This document shows positions 1-13,591 of a stretch of DNA of 64,000 nucleotides, one piece after another; position 1 is the stretch's first letter, and each line of letters opens with the position of its first letter. The translations under genes were made by a program, and so were the position numbers. Location of the stretch: contig NC_069132.1 of assembly GCF_026914265.1 (NCBI RefSeq), positions 35,272,932-35,336,931 on the forward strand. The letters are read 5' to 3'. Under the pieces are notes generated by a model, which did no database searches, was not told the origin of the DNA, and saw only the letters and a program-made list of their open reading frames with translations. This stretch comes from Mya arenaria (Eukaryota > Mollusca > Bivalvia > Myida > Myidae).

Positions 1-570
1 TATCTTTTACATATAAATATTCAATAAATAATATGTATGCATTTAGACTTTAGCAAAATACAATTGCAAGTCATTTCCTCTTGCCTACTTCAGACCATAA
101 CTGTTTAAGTGCTCAATATTGTTTTAAAGGAGTAAAAAAGAGGATAAATTACTTTTTATCCTTTTATTATTCGTAAGTGTATATCAAAGAGCATCTTTGG
201 CTGTTTTCTTTTTTACTAGATCTTGTCTTTTTCTTTTTAAACAATTAACAAGAGGCAATTATGCTTTAAGCAATGCCTGGTCCCCTGTCGGAAACAGTAA
301 ATTCTAACGATGGCCTCTTACTTTGTCTTCATATTGTGTACAAATCATGTTTTCTATTGTTTGATGACTTACATGTATTATATATATACTCATGTTATAT
401 AAACGGGCATAAATTAGTGTTCTTCTTTATAGATGTGTTGTTTATTTTCATCTTAAGAGTTTATGCTACTGTTGTATTGTTCACATTTCCTACTTTTACA
501 CTTTATATGAATGCAAATAAAAGATGATTTATAATTAGTTTTCGTTAATTGTTTGGAAAACGTATTGCCA
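1..570. other. Non-coding AT-rich stretch
   Basis: AT-rich DNA without splice-flanked coding segments. The one open frame (273-527) is rich in Phe, Leu and Tyr with no domain character, and looks like chance. I see nothing else to annotate. Confidence 0.5.
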
Positions 571-995
571 ACCCACTCGTTTGAAGGTAGCGATAAGGCT
601 TGAAAAATCATTTGATCATCAGCCTAGAGATAGCAGGTTCAATCGCACACCTTACCATTAAACAACCTTTGAAGTTCAATTTTCCAAAAGTTTTGAACAA
701 GGGACAGTGCTTCAGTCATGTTAAACCAGAGGTAGCTCAAAATATGGGTATATCTAGGCCCCACAACTTAACAGGACTGAGTTCTTAACATGGGCTGATG
801 AAAGTCAAGTGGCATCTTGAATTTACACACAATGCACATTTGTTTTTGTTTTCAGATTTTAGAAGTAAATTGTCAAATTATTGTGAAACCCTGTGTGGGT
901 TGTATCTTTAGTTGTTTCCAATGGTGGCATGCTGTATGTTATCTTGTTACCAGTACAGGGAGTTTTGAAAGTTAAAGTATGAATACATATTTTTT
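571..995 (+). repeat. tRNA-derived SINE-like repeat, copy 1
   Basis: This segment aligns along most of its length with 8972-9407. The 5' part has an A-box-like TAGCGATAAGG followed about 40 nt later by a B-box-like GGTTCAATCG, as expected of an RNA polymerase III promoter. The shared body includes TGAAAGTCAAGTGGCATCTT and TTTACACACAATGCACATTT. The two copies differ by scattered substitutions and small indels, so neither looks recent. SINE identity is inferred from the two boxes and the dispersed copies; a short MITE is the alternative. Confidence 0.55.
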
Positions 996-3601
996 ACGTA
1001 ACTTTCACAGCTGCAGCATGGGATTGGTGGAGTTGATGGGCATAGAGTGCATGTTAATCAGCTTGTTTCTTGGCACCCTGCTCAGACATCTACAGATCTT
1101 TAGGTACACTCTAGTCTGTAATTCAAGGACAAGAACTTTCCGTGAGAACTGTCCAGTTTTAACATCACCGTTCCTTTTTTATTTTTATTTTCAAAACTAT
1201 CGCAGCATAACACACATATTATGTATTGTTGGATACTGTATTTATGAATTAAATCTAATATTTTAGTATAAGTTGGAACACATTGTGTAATCTCTTAATG
1301 ATTAAGAAGAGCCCTAAAGATTTTACGCAATGAACCGATTGTTCCGAACATTGTTACAGTTAACAACGTTTTTAAAGTAATCATTGTTAACTTTCAAATT
1401 ATTACTGCTCTAGAGGTTTAATGGATACACTTGTGATCTTCTGTATTTGTAAAACAAAGACAGCTGTTTCAGCTGTACTGTTCATCACATCACACATCAA
1501 ATATTTCAAAAGTTAAGAACATGTTGTCAATCATTCAGTGTTTGGTCTAAAATTATACATTAAAGGCCTAGGTTAAGGAATGTTCGGCATGATAATCCCC
1601 TGCTGTGCATCTCCTGCTAATCGCACTGGTGTCAAGTAGGGGCCAATTTCCTGTGTATTGGTTTATTGGCTCAGTGCCATTTAGGGTCCATTGTTATAAT
1701 AAAACATTGAAAACTCCACAGCAGGATATTCAGATTGGAGATCTGATACGCCAATTAGGCAATAAGATTAAGATCAATTAACAGAGGTTGTTTACTAATA
1801 CACGTTGGGTTATTTTTTTTATTTATTCATTTTTTTTTTTTTTTGGGGGGGGGGGGGTCACTTCAAGAAGGCTTAACTAGGCCTTTAAAGTCTTTTTGTA
1901 ACCAAATACTGACAAAAATAACGATTTCGGACAACACATTGTCGCTAATACTATCATTGAATATCTTTAATGATAGTACATGTATAAGTGACCGCGTTTT
2001 TGTTCGTTATTTTTTATTCGTTATTTTTATCAATTGGTTATAAAATGACTTTTATATTTCATTTCAGACCGAACACTGAGTCAAATTTCTGTGGGAAAAA
2101 TTATATGAAGTGAATTGGGTAGTTTTGACATTTTAAGGGAAATAACCTGATTTCGGGTCGTATTACAAACGGTAAAAGCCGGGTTCGAACTGTGTCTATA
2201 ACATCAGGTTCTCATCAGGCTTGAAACCAACTACATACTTTGTGTCTGTTAAGTTGTAGGATTTTATTTTTAAATGATTAAATGGGTATTATGCTTAGAA
2301 TTTCCCTTTACTGTGACCCCAAGGTTCAAGTCATACCAGTTCATATTTTCATCATATTTTACTATAAAGGAGATTTCTTTGTTTCCATTGATGCACTGAC
2401 TCTCAAATGAGGACGGCAACCAGAAGTACCGTGCAATAAATATAATGCGGGTAAATATTAATTGTTTTAAATACATGCACGCTTATTTTTCAACGGTAAA
2501 CTTGAAATAACAGTTAATACATTTAATATCTGTCATTGTAATTATACATTACTTGCACAGCACGCTGGTTATGTATAATTTCAATAGCTCGAATAGTTGG
2601 TGCAGTATCTAGGAATTAGAAATCTGTCTTAATTCATTATCGAAATTAATCGGTCAAGCCATTTCGATCAGATTTCGATTTTGTATAATGTTATCGAAAT
2701 GAAACGTTTAAGAAGTGTTAAAAATACGTATATTCAGTACAGAAGGAACACAAGAAGAAGTTATAATGTTGTATTTTATGATTATAAATTGATGTTTTGC
2801 AATATTAAGATTGATGTTTTGCTAAATCCATATTTTTCTCTGTATAAGGTACACAGCAACAAAATGAGTCGATGAACAATCATAGTCATGGCCACTGCAG
2901 GGATCATAGGTCAATATGCCACTTTTTGATTGCTACATAACATTTTAATGGATGGAAGGAATTGAAACGGGGACGTTTCATAAAGAATCCTAGGAGCGGT
3001 TTTGTACCTTAGAGATAGTTTCAATAGAACTGTTTCCTAATCTTTTCTGAGTATGTAATGGTTCTTATTTTTCTTGCAGACCGTTTAAGTCGAGCACGTT
3101 GAAAGACAGGGACACACACAAAAGGCAAAAATGGTAATCGCCTATTAGGTTAACAACAACTTTCATTTGGCAATTTATTAATGCGTGCAATGAAGCCATT
3201 CGAAAATCAGTGTTTCTGTCGAAGTGCTTGCAAAAACTTCAATGCAGATTTGCATAGACCGCTTTACAAGTTCGCTCTTTAATGTTTTGTTTTTGCCATG
3301 TCTGTTTCTAAACTTGTACTTATAAACACTACAAATTATATTTGTCAAAATGTAAATGAAATCTGCTTATCATATTTAAATCTATACCAAAGTGTTTGTT
3401 TGATAAGTAAACTGGTCTAGGGTCTGGTCTGTGTCAGTTTTTAGATATCATTGAATAATTATACCAACTCCTAAAATTGCCAACTATCATAACGTAGACA
3501 TTGTAAGTGCTCAAGAACATGATAGTGTTAATAGATTCAACGGTGTTTAAAAGACACATTTCAGTTTAAATGAACAGTACTTTAACAAGAAGAAGACAAA
3601 A
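996..3601. other. Intergenic, no gene seen
   Basis: AT-rich sequence upstream of the B-box gene. It holds a T-run joined to a G-run near 1827-1858. No open frame here has coding character. An untranslated first exon of the B-box gene may lie here, for example after the acceptor-like TTCTTGCAG near 3072-3080, but that is only a possibility. Confidence 0.4.
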
Positions 3602-6014
3602 ATGGCCGCTTGTGGTTCATCGCTTTACAATGGTTCTGACTTGATTCATGACTACAGTTGTTCCAAGTGTGAGGAAAATGACCTGAACACTGAAGCCCAG
3701 TACTTCTGTCCACAGTGTGAACACTATCTGTGTGACAAGTGTGTGAATTTACACAATGGATACCATGACAAACATACGGTGTACGGGCGTGGCGACATTC
3801 AGAAGTGGGTGGGGTTCTCCTTAGACAGATGTGATGTACATGGCGACAAGCTGACCGTCCACTGTGATGACCACGAGGAACTTTGCTGCAGCGTCTGTGT
3901 GGCCCTCAACCACAGGTGATTGTAAACTAGAGCTTAATGTACACAGTTTTGTCAGTTTTCATTTTTGTGTTCATTTGATGGTGTGATTCAGTGATGAGAA
4001 AATACTGGTACAGTTCTTTATACATTGTGCAGCACATCCATTATTAAAAAGTAGCATGTGTAGAAATTATCCTTTTTGTGTCGCCTGAACATATAGGTAT
4101 TACTTCTTGCGCCGTAGGCGTCGTCGATTGCAGGTTTTGAAAAATTCATGACTATACCCAGTATCTATAGACATCTAATTATGAGTTATGGCAGAGTTTG
4201 TTGACATAATGTCTCGATAAGTGCGATCGGAGGATAAATCGGCCAAGTTACACTAGGGTTATGCTCCTTTTACATTTAAAACAATAGTTTTATAGTATGT
4301 GTAGATAAATATGTATTATCCAATCAAATTGAAACTTTTTGACACTGTTTTAGGCATAATGTCTCGATCAGAATCCGATCTTTAGATAAATCGGCGCAGT
4401 AATAACAGGGATACATTAAAATACTATCAGCTTATTTGTTGTTTGGGTTAAATTATCAGACAACGTTCTCAGTTTTCAAAATACTGCAGCTTAAAAATTG
4501 ATGACTGATTAATCAGTGATTATGTATCTGGTTTGACTATGATGCGCACTCCAAAGAGGCAATACATTCAATTCCGAAGAATTTAGTTTTTTTCAGTTTA
4601 TTTCAAAATTATTCATCGTATGAGTTAATGTATTGCAGGCAGTGTAACAGCATCAGTCACCTGCCTGACCTGGCTAAAGGTATCATGAAAACAAAAAAAC
4701 AACAGAGTACAAGCAGCTATCAGAAATAGTGGACATTATAAGGGGCAGGCTAGATGAGCTGAGGAATGCCATGATAACAGATCAAGCCTCACTGAAGGAC
4801 TCGCACAAGAACATCATTGCTAAAATCTGAAGTCTTTCCGTTATAAGATCAAAATCCTGGACAAGCTTGAGAAGAAGACAGTTGAACATTTAGATGGGCT
4901 GGTGGAAGGTTTGGAGACTATCAACGATGATATTGAATGTTGTGCCAATATGAATGACCAACTGAAAGCTATGACGGAAAAACTCCAGCAGATTACTGGC
5001 AAACACAAGGAAACCAATTATTTCATTGGGTTCAGGAAATGTCAGAACAAGTTGAATGAAGTCAAAAGTCGCATGCAAGAAATACAGAAGATGCCAGTAG
5101 AATTAAAAAGGTTCAATTCGGATGAAAGCATACTGCCATTTCTTAGTATCCTTAACAATTTTGGCAATGTTGACAATGGTCATTCCATACCAGCGAGAAG
5201 TGCTGCTCATATGTACAAGGCCCTGGGTTCAACTAATTATTCCGTTCGAATAGAAAAAGAGAAAACATGTTGTATTGTAGGTATATGTGAGTTACCAAGT
5301 GGAGAGGTGGTTATTGCTGATCAAGCCAACAACAGAGTGAAGCTTCTGAACAAACAATACCAGGTCACTGATTACTGTGATCTACCTCGTTATCTACATG
5401 ACCTGTGTCTCACTGCAGATGATATTATAGCTGTAGCTGTTGATGACAAACATTATAGACACCATATGAGATCCACTTCCTTTCAGTGACAAGAGAAAAG
5501 ATAGAGACACTGAGAAAGTTCATGACTTACCTGAACTGTCGTTCCATTGCCCACAACCAGGGCCAACTGTATATGTGTTCCGGTAATGCCCTGGACAAGT
5601 TCGACTTATGTGGACGACATGTTAAGACGATTTACGAGGACATGTCATGTAAAAGAACAGTAGTCAAGTGTGCTGTTAGTCCAGATGGGAAGGTAATTTA
5701 TGTAACAAACAATACTAAACGTGAACTAATAACACTGGATGAATGTGGACAAGTGCTATTCAAATTAAAAGATCCTGAACTACAGAGGCTCAGTGGACTG
5801 TGTGTCAACCCCAGTGGCCTTGTGTTTGTGTGTGGTCAAGGAAGTCAAAAACTGTGCTACAGGTGGACAGAGACGGGAGACTGAAGCTAGCCACAGTGGC
5901 CAGAAAACCTTATGGTCTGTGTGTACCTTGGTCAGTGTACTTCAGTTAACAAACTTCCAGTCTGATCATTGGAAGCTATCGTCAGGACCAGATAATTGTT
6001 GTCAAGTTGTATTA
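3602..6014 (+). pseudogene. B-box zinc-finger (TRIM-like) gene, frameshifted
   Basis: Exon 1 (3602-3915) starts at ATG and encodes two B-boxes without a RING. The first has Cys20, Cys23, Cys36, Cys39, Cys44, Cys47 and His51/55/58. The second has Cys77, His80, Cys88, His91, Cys95, Cys99 and His104. It ends at a good donor (CACAG, then GTGAT). Exon 2 begins after TATTGCAG at 4639 with a Q-C-N-S-I-S-H continuation, then a coiled-coil stretch (to about 5130) and a beta-propeller/NHL-like C-terminal half with repeated GEVVIAD- and PDGKVIYV-type strands. Exon 2 cannot be read in one frame: there is a shift in the A-rich run near 4690-4710, a second near 4828-4835, a third near 5465-5485, and further shifts near 5845 and 5935. 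TRIM-type B-box/coiled-coil/NHL proteins act as ubiquitin ligases or scaffolds, and the family is greatly expanded in bivalves. The intact two-exon layout argues against a retrocopy. Several lesions in one exon suggest a pseudogene; consensus indels are the alternative. Confidence 0.75.
4060..4440. repeat. Diverged ~170-bp tandem repeat in the B-box intron
   Basis: Two diverged copies share CATAATGTCTCGAT and GATAAATCGG about 150-170 nt apart (around 4206-4242 and 4354-4395). Both lie inside the intron of the broken B-box gene. Confidence 0.4.
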
Positions 6015-6059
6015 GAACTTTCGGCTTTGGTGATTCATGTAAATATGTTTTGATTTTTT

Positions 6060-7772
6060 TTTAATTACGGATTTTTAATTAATATACAACCTACTTACTT
6101 TCTTTTGTCGTATTATGAATAATTATGCGTTTTGGAGTGAATTTTATTATTTTATTATATATTATCTCTTATTATCATAAAATAATATAGTTTTATTACC
6201 AGATGAAATTTGGTATTGTTTTTCTAAACTTTGAAGGGTATATGTTTTTTATCAATATGATTTTAAACGCTTGTTATCGATATGTGTTTTTTAACTCTCT
6301 ATTTTGAAGCGATATTTTAGTGTTTATTTTCCATTATGATTAATGTCTTTGTTTTTAAGAGTTTATTTATTGATTTCCACACTGCTTTTATTTCCTTACA
6401 GTCATTAAAAGATGTTCCATTGTTACAATATGATTTTTTTAAGTTGCACAAACTTGCTTTAATTTCATTTGCATCTATCGATGTATTTATGACATTTAAT
6501 TTCCAAAATTTCAGCCACTGTGATGTCTACAATATTAGCATTTTACTAGTCTGCAGTTTGTTCAATATTGATTTTGAGTCGTTGCCAGGGTTTTGATAAA
6601 AGCCTGTTGACAATCGTATCTTTGTTGTATGCAAAATTCTATGTATTTAATAGGAAAGTTGCAACATAAATTTAACCCCCCTTTCAACCTAGGCTTTGTA
6701 AAATAATATTTGATTACCAAGATAAATAGACTCATTATTCGTCCATTGTTTCTTTTTACAAAATCTTGATCATAGTCTTGACTTTTAAAATAAATCATAA
6801 TTTATTACATATTTTAGTTTGATATTCGAACACTGTTAATAGAGAAAAAATACCGAAATATAAAGTATGGTTTAAGGAACTTTTTTATATTTCAGATAGA
6901 CTTGTTGAAAAATTTGATAAATTGACAGAAACGTTCCAAAGTCACGAAAACGTTTTGACCGGAGGTAATATAGTTGCCAAAGAAAATAACCCCCTCCCCA
7001 CGTAAAACAATGTTTGATATTAAGTCCAGTCTATCATCCACACCTCTACAAAATATTGAACGGATTCTTGACTTGAATGATTGAAGTTATACTTGGTTTC
7101 GAGTTTTCACAACGATATTCCCGCATCGTTGATTTGTAAATCTAGGGAACAACTTTGATCTGATCGAGGGATTTTGTTATAAGCATACTTGATTGTATTT
7201 CTTTCATATATTTTATGCGGCAAATTTCTGTGAAATTGTATTCATCATTATTATGATTGTTTTTAAAAAGTAATTTTCATTGTGGTGTCAAAGTTTTTCC
7301 TTTTATCTTTTACCAGATCCCATTACTCTCGTATTGCTAAATCTGCAGATGTTAAAGTGTGACACCATTTTATTGTTTTAATTTATCACAATATATTATT
7401 CTTACAGGAAGTTACCGTTTCATTTTGTCAACTGACGCTCTCATTAAGCTTGATTGACTACAATCATAACATATTAGTTTCTTTTTCATTCTGACCAAAT
7501 ATATTTAAAAAATATATATTTAGATACGTATGCCTTTGTAATGCACACTATTTGTTTTTCTGATAATCATTCAAATAAATTCTTCTTTCAAACCACTAGT
7601 TGAGCCTTGCCACTATCAATTTTAACAATTGTGTCCCCTGTTGCCTGAGGCCAACACGTTTTTTAAATGACTTCTTCTCTTTTGCTGGTTAGCCAATTTC
7701 TGTAAAGTTTGATCAAATGGTTTAAGTTAAATGAACAAGACATGTATAGAAATTTATTCTGAAATTATTTCC
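6060..7772. other. Intergenic, very AT-rich, no gene seen
   Basis: Sequence downstream of the B-box pseudogene. The open frames in it (6336-6596 plus, 6562-6798 minus) have low complexity and no splice or domain support. No repeat with clear ends was seen. Confidence 0.4.
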
Positions 7773-8021
7773 AGGCCCCAATTTCTCGAAACGTCTGAAG
7801 CTTAACAGGCTTAAGTAGCTGATTTCAATGAGCCACAATACAAACTTAAATTGAATTTTGATAAATGAAAATTCTTTTTGTGATTATCATAAAGAGAATT
7901 CCTATCTTAAATACACAAATTCTTATGAAGTAAATATGTCGCGAACTGTTGAAAAAGAAAAATAGTAAGCTTAGCTTAATCCTGTTATAAGGGACTTAAG
8001 AAGCTTCGAAAAATTGGGGTC
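7773..8021. mobile_element. Palindromic MITE, GGCCCCAATTTCTCGAAAC family, copy 1
   Basis: The segment starts GGCCCCAATTTCTCGAAACG and ends with the inverted CTTCGAAAAATTGGGGTC. Subterminal TTAAGTCCCTTATAACAGGA-type sequence is also inverted. Similar ~250-bp segments occur at 13651, 15110, 16429 and 55988. There is no coding capacity, so this is a non-autonomous DNA element; its superfamily cannot be assigned because I cannot fix the target duplication. Confidence 0.7.
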
Positions 8022-8971
8022 TGAACATTAAGTGCTAGCCCTTGTGCTAAGATAGTTAGTTCCGATGAACTCGGGATAAGCTCCAGTCTTAGACTTTATG
8101 TTTAGTATGAATTTAACTAGTCAGGATAAAACAGATGGCACAGATCTCATGTATTTTGTATGCTTCAGCTACAGATCCCCTAACCATTTGCCCAATATTG
8201 GAAAGCGTTTTCGTTGTTTTTCATCAATTAATTAATTCATTAATTCATTCATTCATTCTAATATAAGAATGATGATGAGCAACTTGTAATAAGCAGCGTG
8301 TTGAAAAACTGCAATGCTATTCCTATATTATGTACGCTGTCCCTTTCCATGACGCAAAAAGCAGTTACTACAAACTATCCTCGTGATTGTATTTTTACAA
8401 GTCATGAATAATATAATCAGCGTATAATTTTGATATAATCAGCGTATAATTTTTATTCCCTGAATACCATTCTATAACCTCGTATAGAAAACAACAAAAT
8501 CAATACTTTTCAATGGTATTATATTGAAAGTCTCATTTAGAGAAGCACTTGGGAAACCAATGAACACATACAATATAAACTTGCAACACGAACAAAGTAT
8601 GTCTTGGTAACAACATGCCTGACAATAATGGAGCTTACAGACGTGTTCGACTGGCCGAGGAAAAACTGAGATAAAACCCTCCTTCTAGGGAAAAGTCAGA
8701 AACCCCTGACAAGTGAAAACAAATTGGTCATTCATATGATGAAATTGCAAAGTAACAGAAAACGTTCACAATACAAATTATATTCAGTAAAAATTAACAA
8801 TTAATTAAATCGATGTGAACGTATCGGTTCCTAAAAGCTGAATACCTTTACATTCATATGCGCACGAATTACTCGTGCTTTTAATTCGCCACCTGGCGGT
8901 TATTTCATTTCAAACAACGGAAAATGATTTCCTTCTTATTCGTTTTACTCAAACGAAGAAAATTATAGTTC
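8022..8971. other. Intergenic, no gene seen
   Basis: AT-rich DNA containing a short direct duplication of ATAATCAGCGTATAATTTT (around 8410-8450) and an (ATTC)n-like patch near 8229-8260. No coding signal was seen. Confidence 0.4.
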
Positions 8972-9407
8972 AGCCCATTCCATTGAAGGTAGCGATAAGG
9001 CGGAATTGAGAAATCATTTGATAATCAACCCAGAGATAGCAGGTTCCACCCCAGGCCTCACAATTAAACACCTTTGCAAATCAATTTCCAAAGGCGTTGA
9101 ACAAGGGTCCTGTTTGCAGGTGCTATGTGGTGACACACTCCTATATAACCAGAGATAGCTCTAATTATGGGTACATCTAGGCCCTGCAACCTAGCCAGGC
9201 TGAGTTCTTAACTTGGGCAGATGAAAGTCAAGTGGCATCTTTAATTTACACACAATGCACATTTGTTTTTAGGTTTTTGAAGTAAAATTGTCAAATCATT
9301 GTGAAAACATGTGTAGGTTGTTTCTTCAGCTGTTTTCAATGGTAACATGCTGTATGTAATCAGGGAACATGCACAAGGGAAGTTTTAAAAATTCATGAAT
9401 ACACATT
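8972..9407 (+). repeat. tRNA-derived SINE-like repeat, copy 2
   Basis: Second copy of the repeat at 571-995 in the same orientation. It has the same A-box-like TAGCGATAAGG and B-box-like GGTTCCACCCC region, and the same body (AAAGTCAAGTGGCATCTT, ACACACAATGCACATTTG). It carries a short extra segment near 9110-9150 relative to copy 1. Confidence 0.55.
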
Positions 9408-12400
9408 CTGTTAGTTTTTCACATAAGTATTATTACTCTGTTTATTTTTTTAACTCATGGTATTTAGGGTGAACATACTCTCAAAGACATCTTCATGATG
9501 TTTGGTGAATATGGAAACATTATTGTTACTGCCCATATCTGAAGCAAATCCAAAGCATTTTAGATGAATCATTTTGTTGAGTTCAGTCCCTTAATCCACG
9601 GAGAAGTTTAGACAGGCTGCAATAATTGTTGAAATGATTTAGTTCAAATCATTTTTCATAAAATGCCCAAATGCCATGATATGGAGAAAATAAGTCCGTT
9701 ATTATTCTTGTATGCGGTCTGTGACAAAATAGGCGAAACTGTTAATTTGTTTTCGTTCATATTTTGAACTTAATTTAACATATCACAGCGCTCGCTACAA
9801 CGCTAACTAATGCATATGACATTTGTGCGCATGATACAAGTGACAAAACTGATATTGGTATCAGAGGGAATAAATCTGGATTGAACAGTTATTGATTCAT
9901 CGCCCTTTTTGACTGAAAAACAACATCAGAGTTATCATTGCCTTGCAACAAAATACACATTTCTCCTTCCAGATAAGCAACCTCTCATGACGCTTCACAA
10001 TATCTTTATTTTAAAAGGGAGCAAGTTAAAATCTCACTGCATGTCTTCTGGAAAGCAGCATAGATGACTCTGAATACTATAATATCAAACAAGAAAAATC
10101 GAACAAACATGTAGCAAAATATCTTTAATCTATAGTCAAAAATATTACACAATAATTATATATAATTTCACAATTATTATTAGACACTTAGATAATTATT
10201 GTACAATGAAAGACTAAAAAATTTAAACCGTCTAATAACTTATAATACACAACGTTAAAATGTTGAGAAAAAAGAAAACAAAACTTATGATTATAACACA
10301 GGGGGCAGAAACATATTATATAAGAAAATAATTTGTTTCTGCCCCCTGTGGATTATGATGAGTATAAAAGAAGGGTATTTACAATTCCTTGAAAATGTAA
10401 TAATAATAATCATGATACAAAGGTTCTAAAACCATCTGAAATAAAGATGCAAGACTTATAATGGCAGTAGGAGTGAGGAATCATCTGGGCTAAAACTTAA
10501 CATGAGAAAATATTCCCATGATGTGCTAACAAAGTATTAAAAACAAAGCAACCAGTCAGCAAAAATGTTCTTGGTAAGCCTAATTTTGTGCATTCCCTTT
10601 TTTATGGATAAGCACTTGAGCGTATTACAAGATATATGAAGTCGTCTCCATAAATGAGCCTTGAAAGTTATCATGTTTATGAAAAAAAGTTATTTTGAAA
10701 GAGTTATATGATTACAAAACAAACGTATTATTCACAATGTGTAAAATAGAATTAGATTAACTAATAAAAAGGTAAAATAGCGAGTTGTTTGCTTATGAGA
10801 CACGATGGGCCATTTGTTAAGAACTGTGTTAAAGTTAACAACCAGATTAACGACTTTAAAATTTGAACTATTTCATGATGAACTCACATATTTATATAGA
10901 AGAAGTACATGCACAGCTGAAACTGAATTATATAATCTTGTTACAAAAACTGCGTATCAAAAGTGTATCCATTAAACTTGAATAGCAGTAAAGATTTGAA
11001 ATTTAATGGTGTTAACAATGTTGTTAAATTTAACAAAGTTTTGAACAATCGGTACGTTATCTTGCAAAAATGTAAACATCACATTTTCCTACACAAGAAT
11101 CAGTTTAGCTGATGATGTCACCATGGATTAAATGAACTTAGGGGAATGTCAAAGTCATAACCTGAACACTAATGGTTGTTGACTCTTTAGCCTACAAAAA
11201 TAATAGTATTTCACAACACCATCCCTCCCCGAGGCCGCCTCCTTGATTCAGCAGATACCTGCATAAATCTACCACTAAGGTTGCTTTTAGGAGGTGCTCT
11301 TTTATAATTCATAATATATGAAAATAATTATGTGAAAAAAAGAAAGTAGAGTCATGGCCAACAAAGAGATATGATAAACAAAGTAGAAGATCAGCTTATG
11401 TTCCTTTGCTCATGTTTGTCTATGTAAACAAGACTTATAAGAAAACTGCATAGAGATTACTGAGCATGTCAAATTATGCAATACTGCCTTCATCTCTTTA
11501 TTTTTTGTATCACTCATGCTATTTAATGCCTGAAAGAATAAAAAATTGAAACTGGATGTAACTTTTTTACAATAAACTTTTTCCACCTAAATGTGGGAGT
11601 TTAAGTCTCTCAAACACTTTAATTTATTCTATCGTTTTCCAACTTCATTAAAATTCACAACAATAACTCGCCAAATTTGAAAATTTATATTAAAATAATT
11701 CATTTTACTTAAGACTGATTAAAAATATGACCATAAAAGTAACATTGCTTTTTCAACTTTTAAGCCGTGAGCGTTCGTTTGGAAGTTTTCTCCAAAATTT
11801 TGGAAGAATTAATTTTGGAAGTTTTAGCCAGTTTTTAGCTTCCTATAACTAGTCCTGTCATAGAGTGAAAACATTGTGCACTTTTGGTTAAAATTAAGAA
11901 ACTTGAAAAAATTGCGGAAAATGTGAATATGGTTGAAAAAAGACAGGATCTACTCAGGATCCATCCAAAATGGCTGCCAAAATCCAAGATGGCCAACATA
12001 ACCAGAAGCCTTGTAATTAAGTTCTTATATATGGCCTCTTGTTTTTTTTCAATTTCACATTGGCTTAGCATTTATTCTTGATATATAAGAGTTAAAATGC
12101 ACATACATAATATTCAATGATTAATCTTTAACAAATATAAATTCTACATTTGAATAATGTTGCTGGTTAAACAATACAAATAAATTGTGCCTTTATATCA
12201 AGCCTTTATGTACTTGTATAACAATTCTCCTATACCACATTACTTAATACGTCATGTATATACAAAGATACCAAAATAAATCATTGTCACAACAATAGCA
12301 AACACACGTTAAACACTGATCTTTCATCTTCATTGTAATGTAAGAAATAGTAAAAGTGCATATTTAGGCAAATCAGATCTAGGGTTTATAACAATGAAGG

Positions 12401-12534
12401 CAACAGGAAAAAAATATATTATCTTATGTATTTCATTTTATATTAAACTACATACAAAATTAATAACATATGATATAAAAAAACACCTAGCTTAATTGCA
12501 TAATATTGTCAAAATCAAGCAGCTAGAAAGTGAA
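9408..12534. other. Intergenic, no gene seen; one perfect hairpin
   Basis: About 3.1 kb without a supported gene. The only sharp structure is an inverted repeat at 10299-10351 (see separate entry). The open frames near 11835-12081 overlap on both strands and look accidental. Confidence 0.4.
10299..10351. repeat. Perfect 17-bp inverted repeat
   Basis: CACAGGGGGCAGAAACA is followed about 20 nt later by its exact complement TGTTTCTGCCCCCTGTG. The arms are GC-rich within very AT-rich DNA. It could be a short MITE core or a structured transcript; no other copy was found in the window. Confidence 0.7.
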
Positions 12535-13010
12535 ATATCTTATGATATGACACTATATCAAATTACTGCATAATGATACGACACCATATCACATTACTGC
12601 AGAATGATATCACACTATATCACATTACTGCTGAATGACATGACACCACATCACATTACTTCAGAATGACATGACACCATATCACATTACTGCAGAATGA
12701 TATCACACTATATCACATTACTGCTGAATGACATGGCACCACATCACATTACTGCAGAATGTCATGACCCCATGACCCCATATCATATTACTGCATATGA
12801 TACAACACCATATCACATTACTGCAGAATGACATGACACCACATCACATTACTGCAGAATGTCATGACACCATATCACATTACTGCAGAATGATATCACA
12901 CTGCATCAAATTACTGCAGAATGATATCACACCATATCACATTTATACAAATTGATATCACACTGTATCACATTAATGCAGAATGACATCACAACAGTAC
13001 TGCAAAATGA
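12535..13010. repeat. Minisatellite, ~31-bp unit
   Basis: About fifteen head-to-tail copies of a unit resembling CACATTACTGCAGAATGATA followed by TCACACTATAT. Copies differ by a few substitutions (GATATCACAC versus GACATGACAC), which gives a higher-order alternation of two variants. The 3' end decays into single-copy DNA. Confidence 0.9.
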
Positions 13011-13591
13011 TATGCATATGGCAAAGATCAGATTAATGTTATGAATAACACAAGTAACTGTCAGATTAAGTAGCAAGTCTCCCAACTCCCGAAAAGGATT
13101 TATTCCAAAGATCAAATGCTTTCTCCTTTTTTGTTGTCAGTTTAAGACCTTGTAAGGTATGCTGGGGTCCATTGGCTGCATTATGGCTTGACCCCCTCAT
13201 AAAATGACTTTGACAGCCTCATAGGGAAAATTTACCGTCACCAGCAGACAATGAACAAATCTCATTTGAAACGCAAACAGTTGTTGTTACAAAGATAAAT
13301 GACATGTAAAACGTTACTCAACTTAGAAGGAACAGTCTCTTTTACCAGAGACAATCAAGGCTAATTGCATTGCATTGGTCCAGCTTGGGTCAACAAATCT
13401 TTTCGAGAAACATTCAAAGTGCTATGCCGTCATCTTTGTACGAATCATAGATGGATGAGGGTAAATTATTGGATAAAAATAAAACTCATAGCTTTCATAT
13501 CCAAATGCTTGAAAGTATAAGGAATAAATAAATACTAGATAAAAAAGTGGAATGTTCTAGCACCGTGCAAATAACAAACATGATGAAGCGA

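Noticed and set aside
12535-13010. Regular short repeats that could suggest a CRISPR array
   Set aside because: Units are contiguous, degenerate and without unique spacers; this is a eukaryotic minisatellite.
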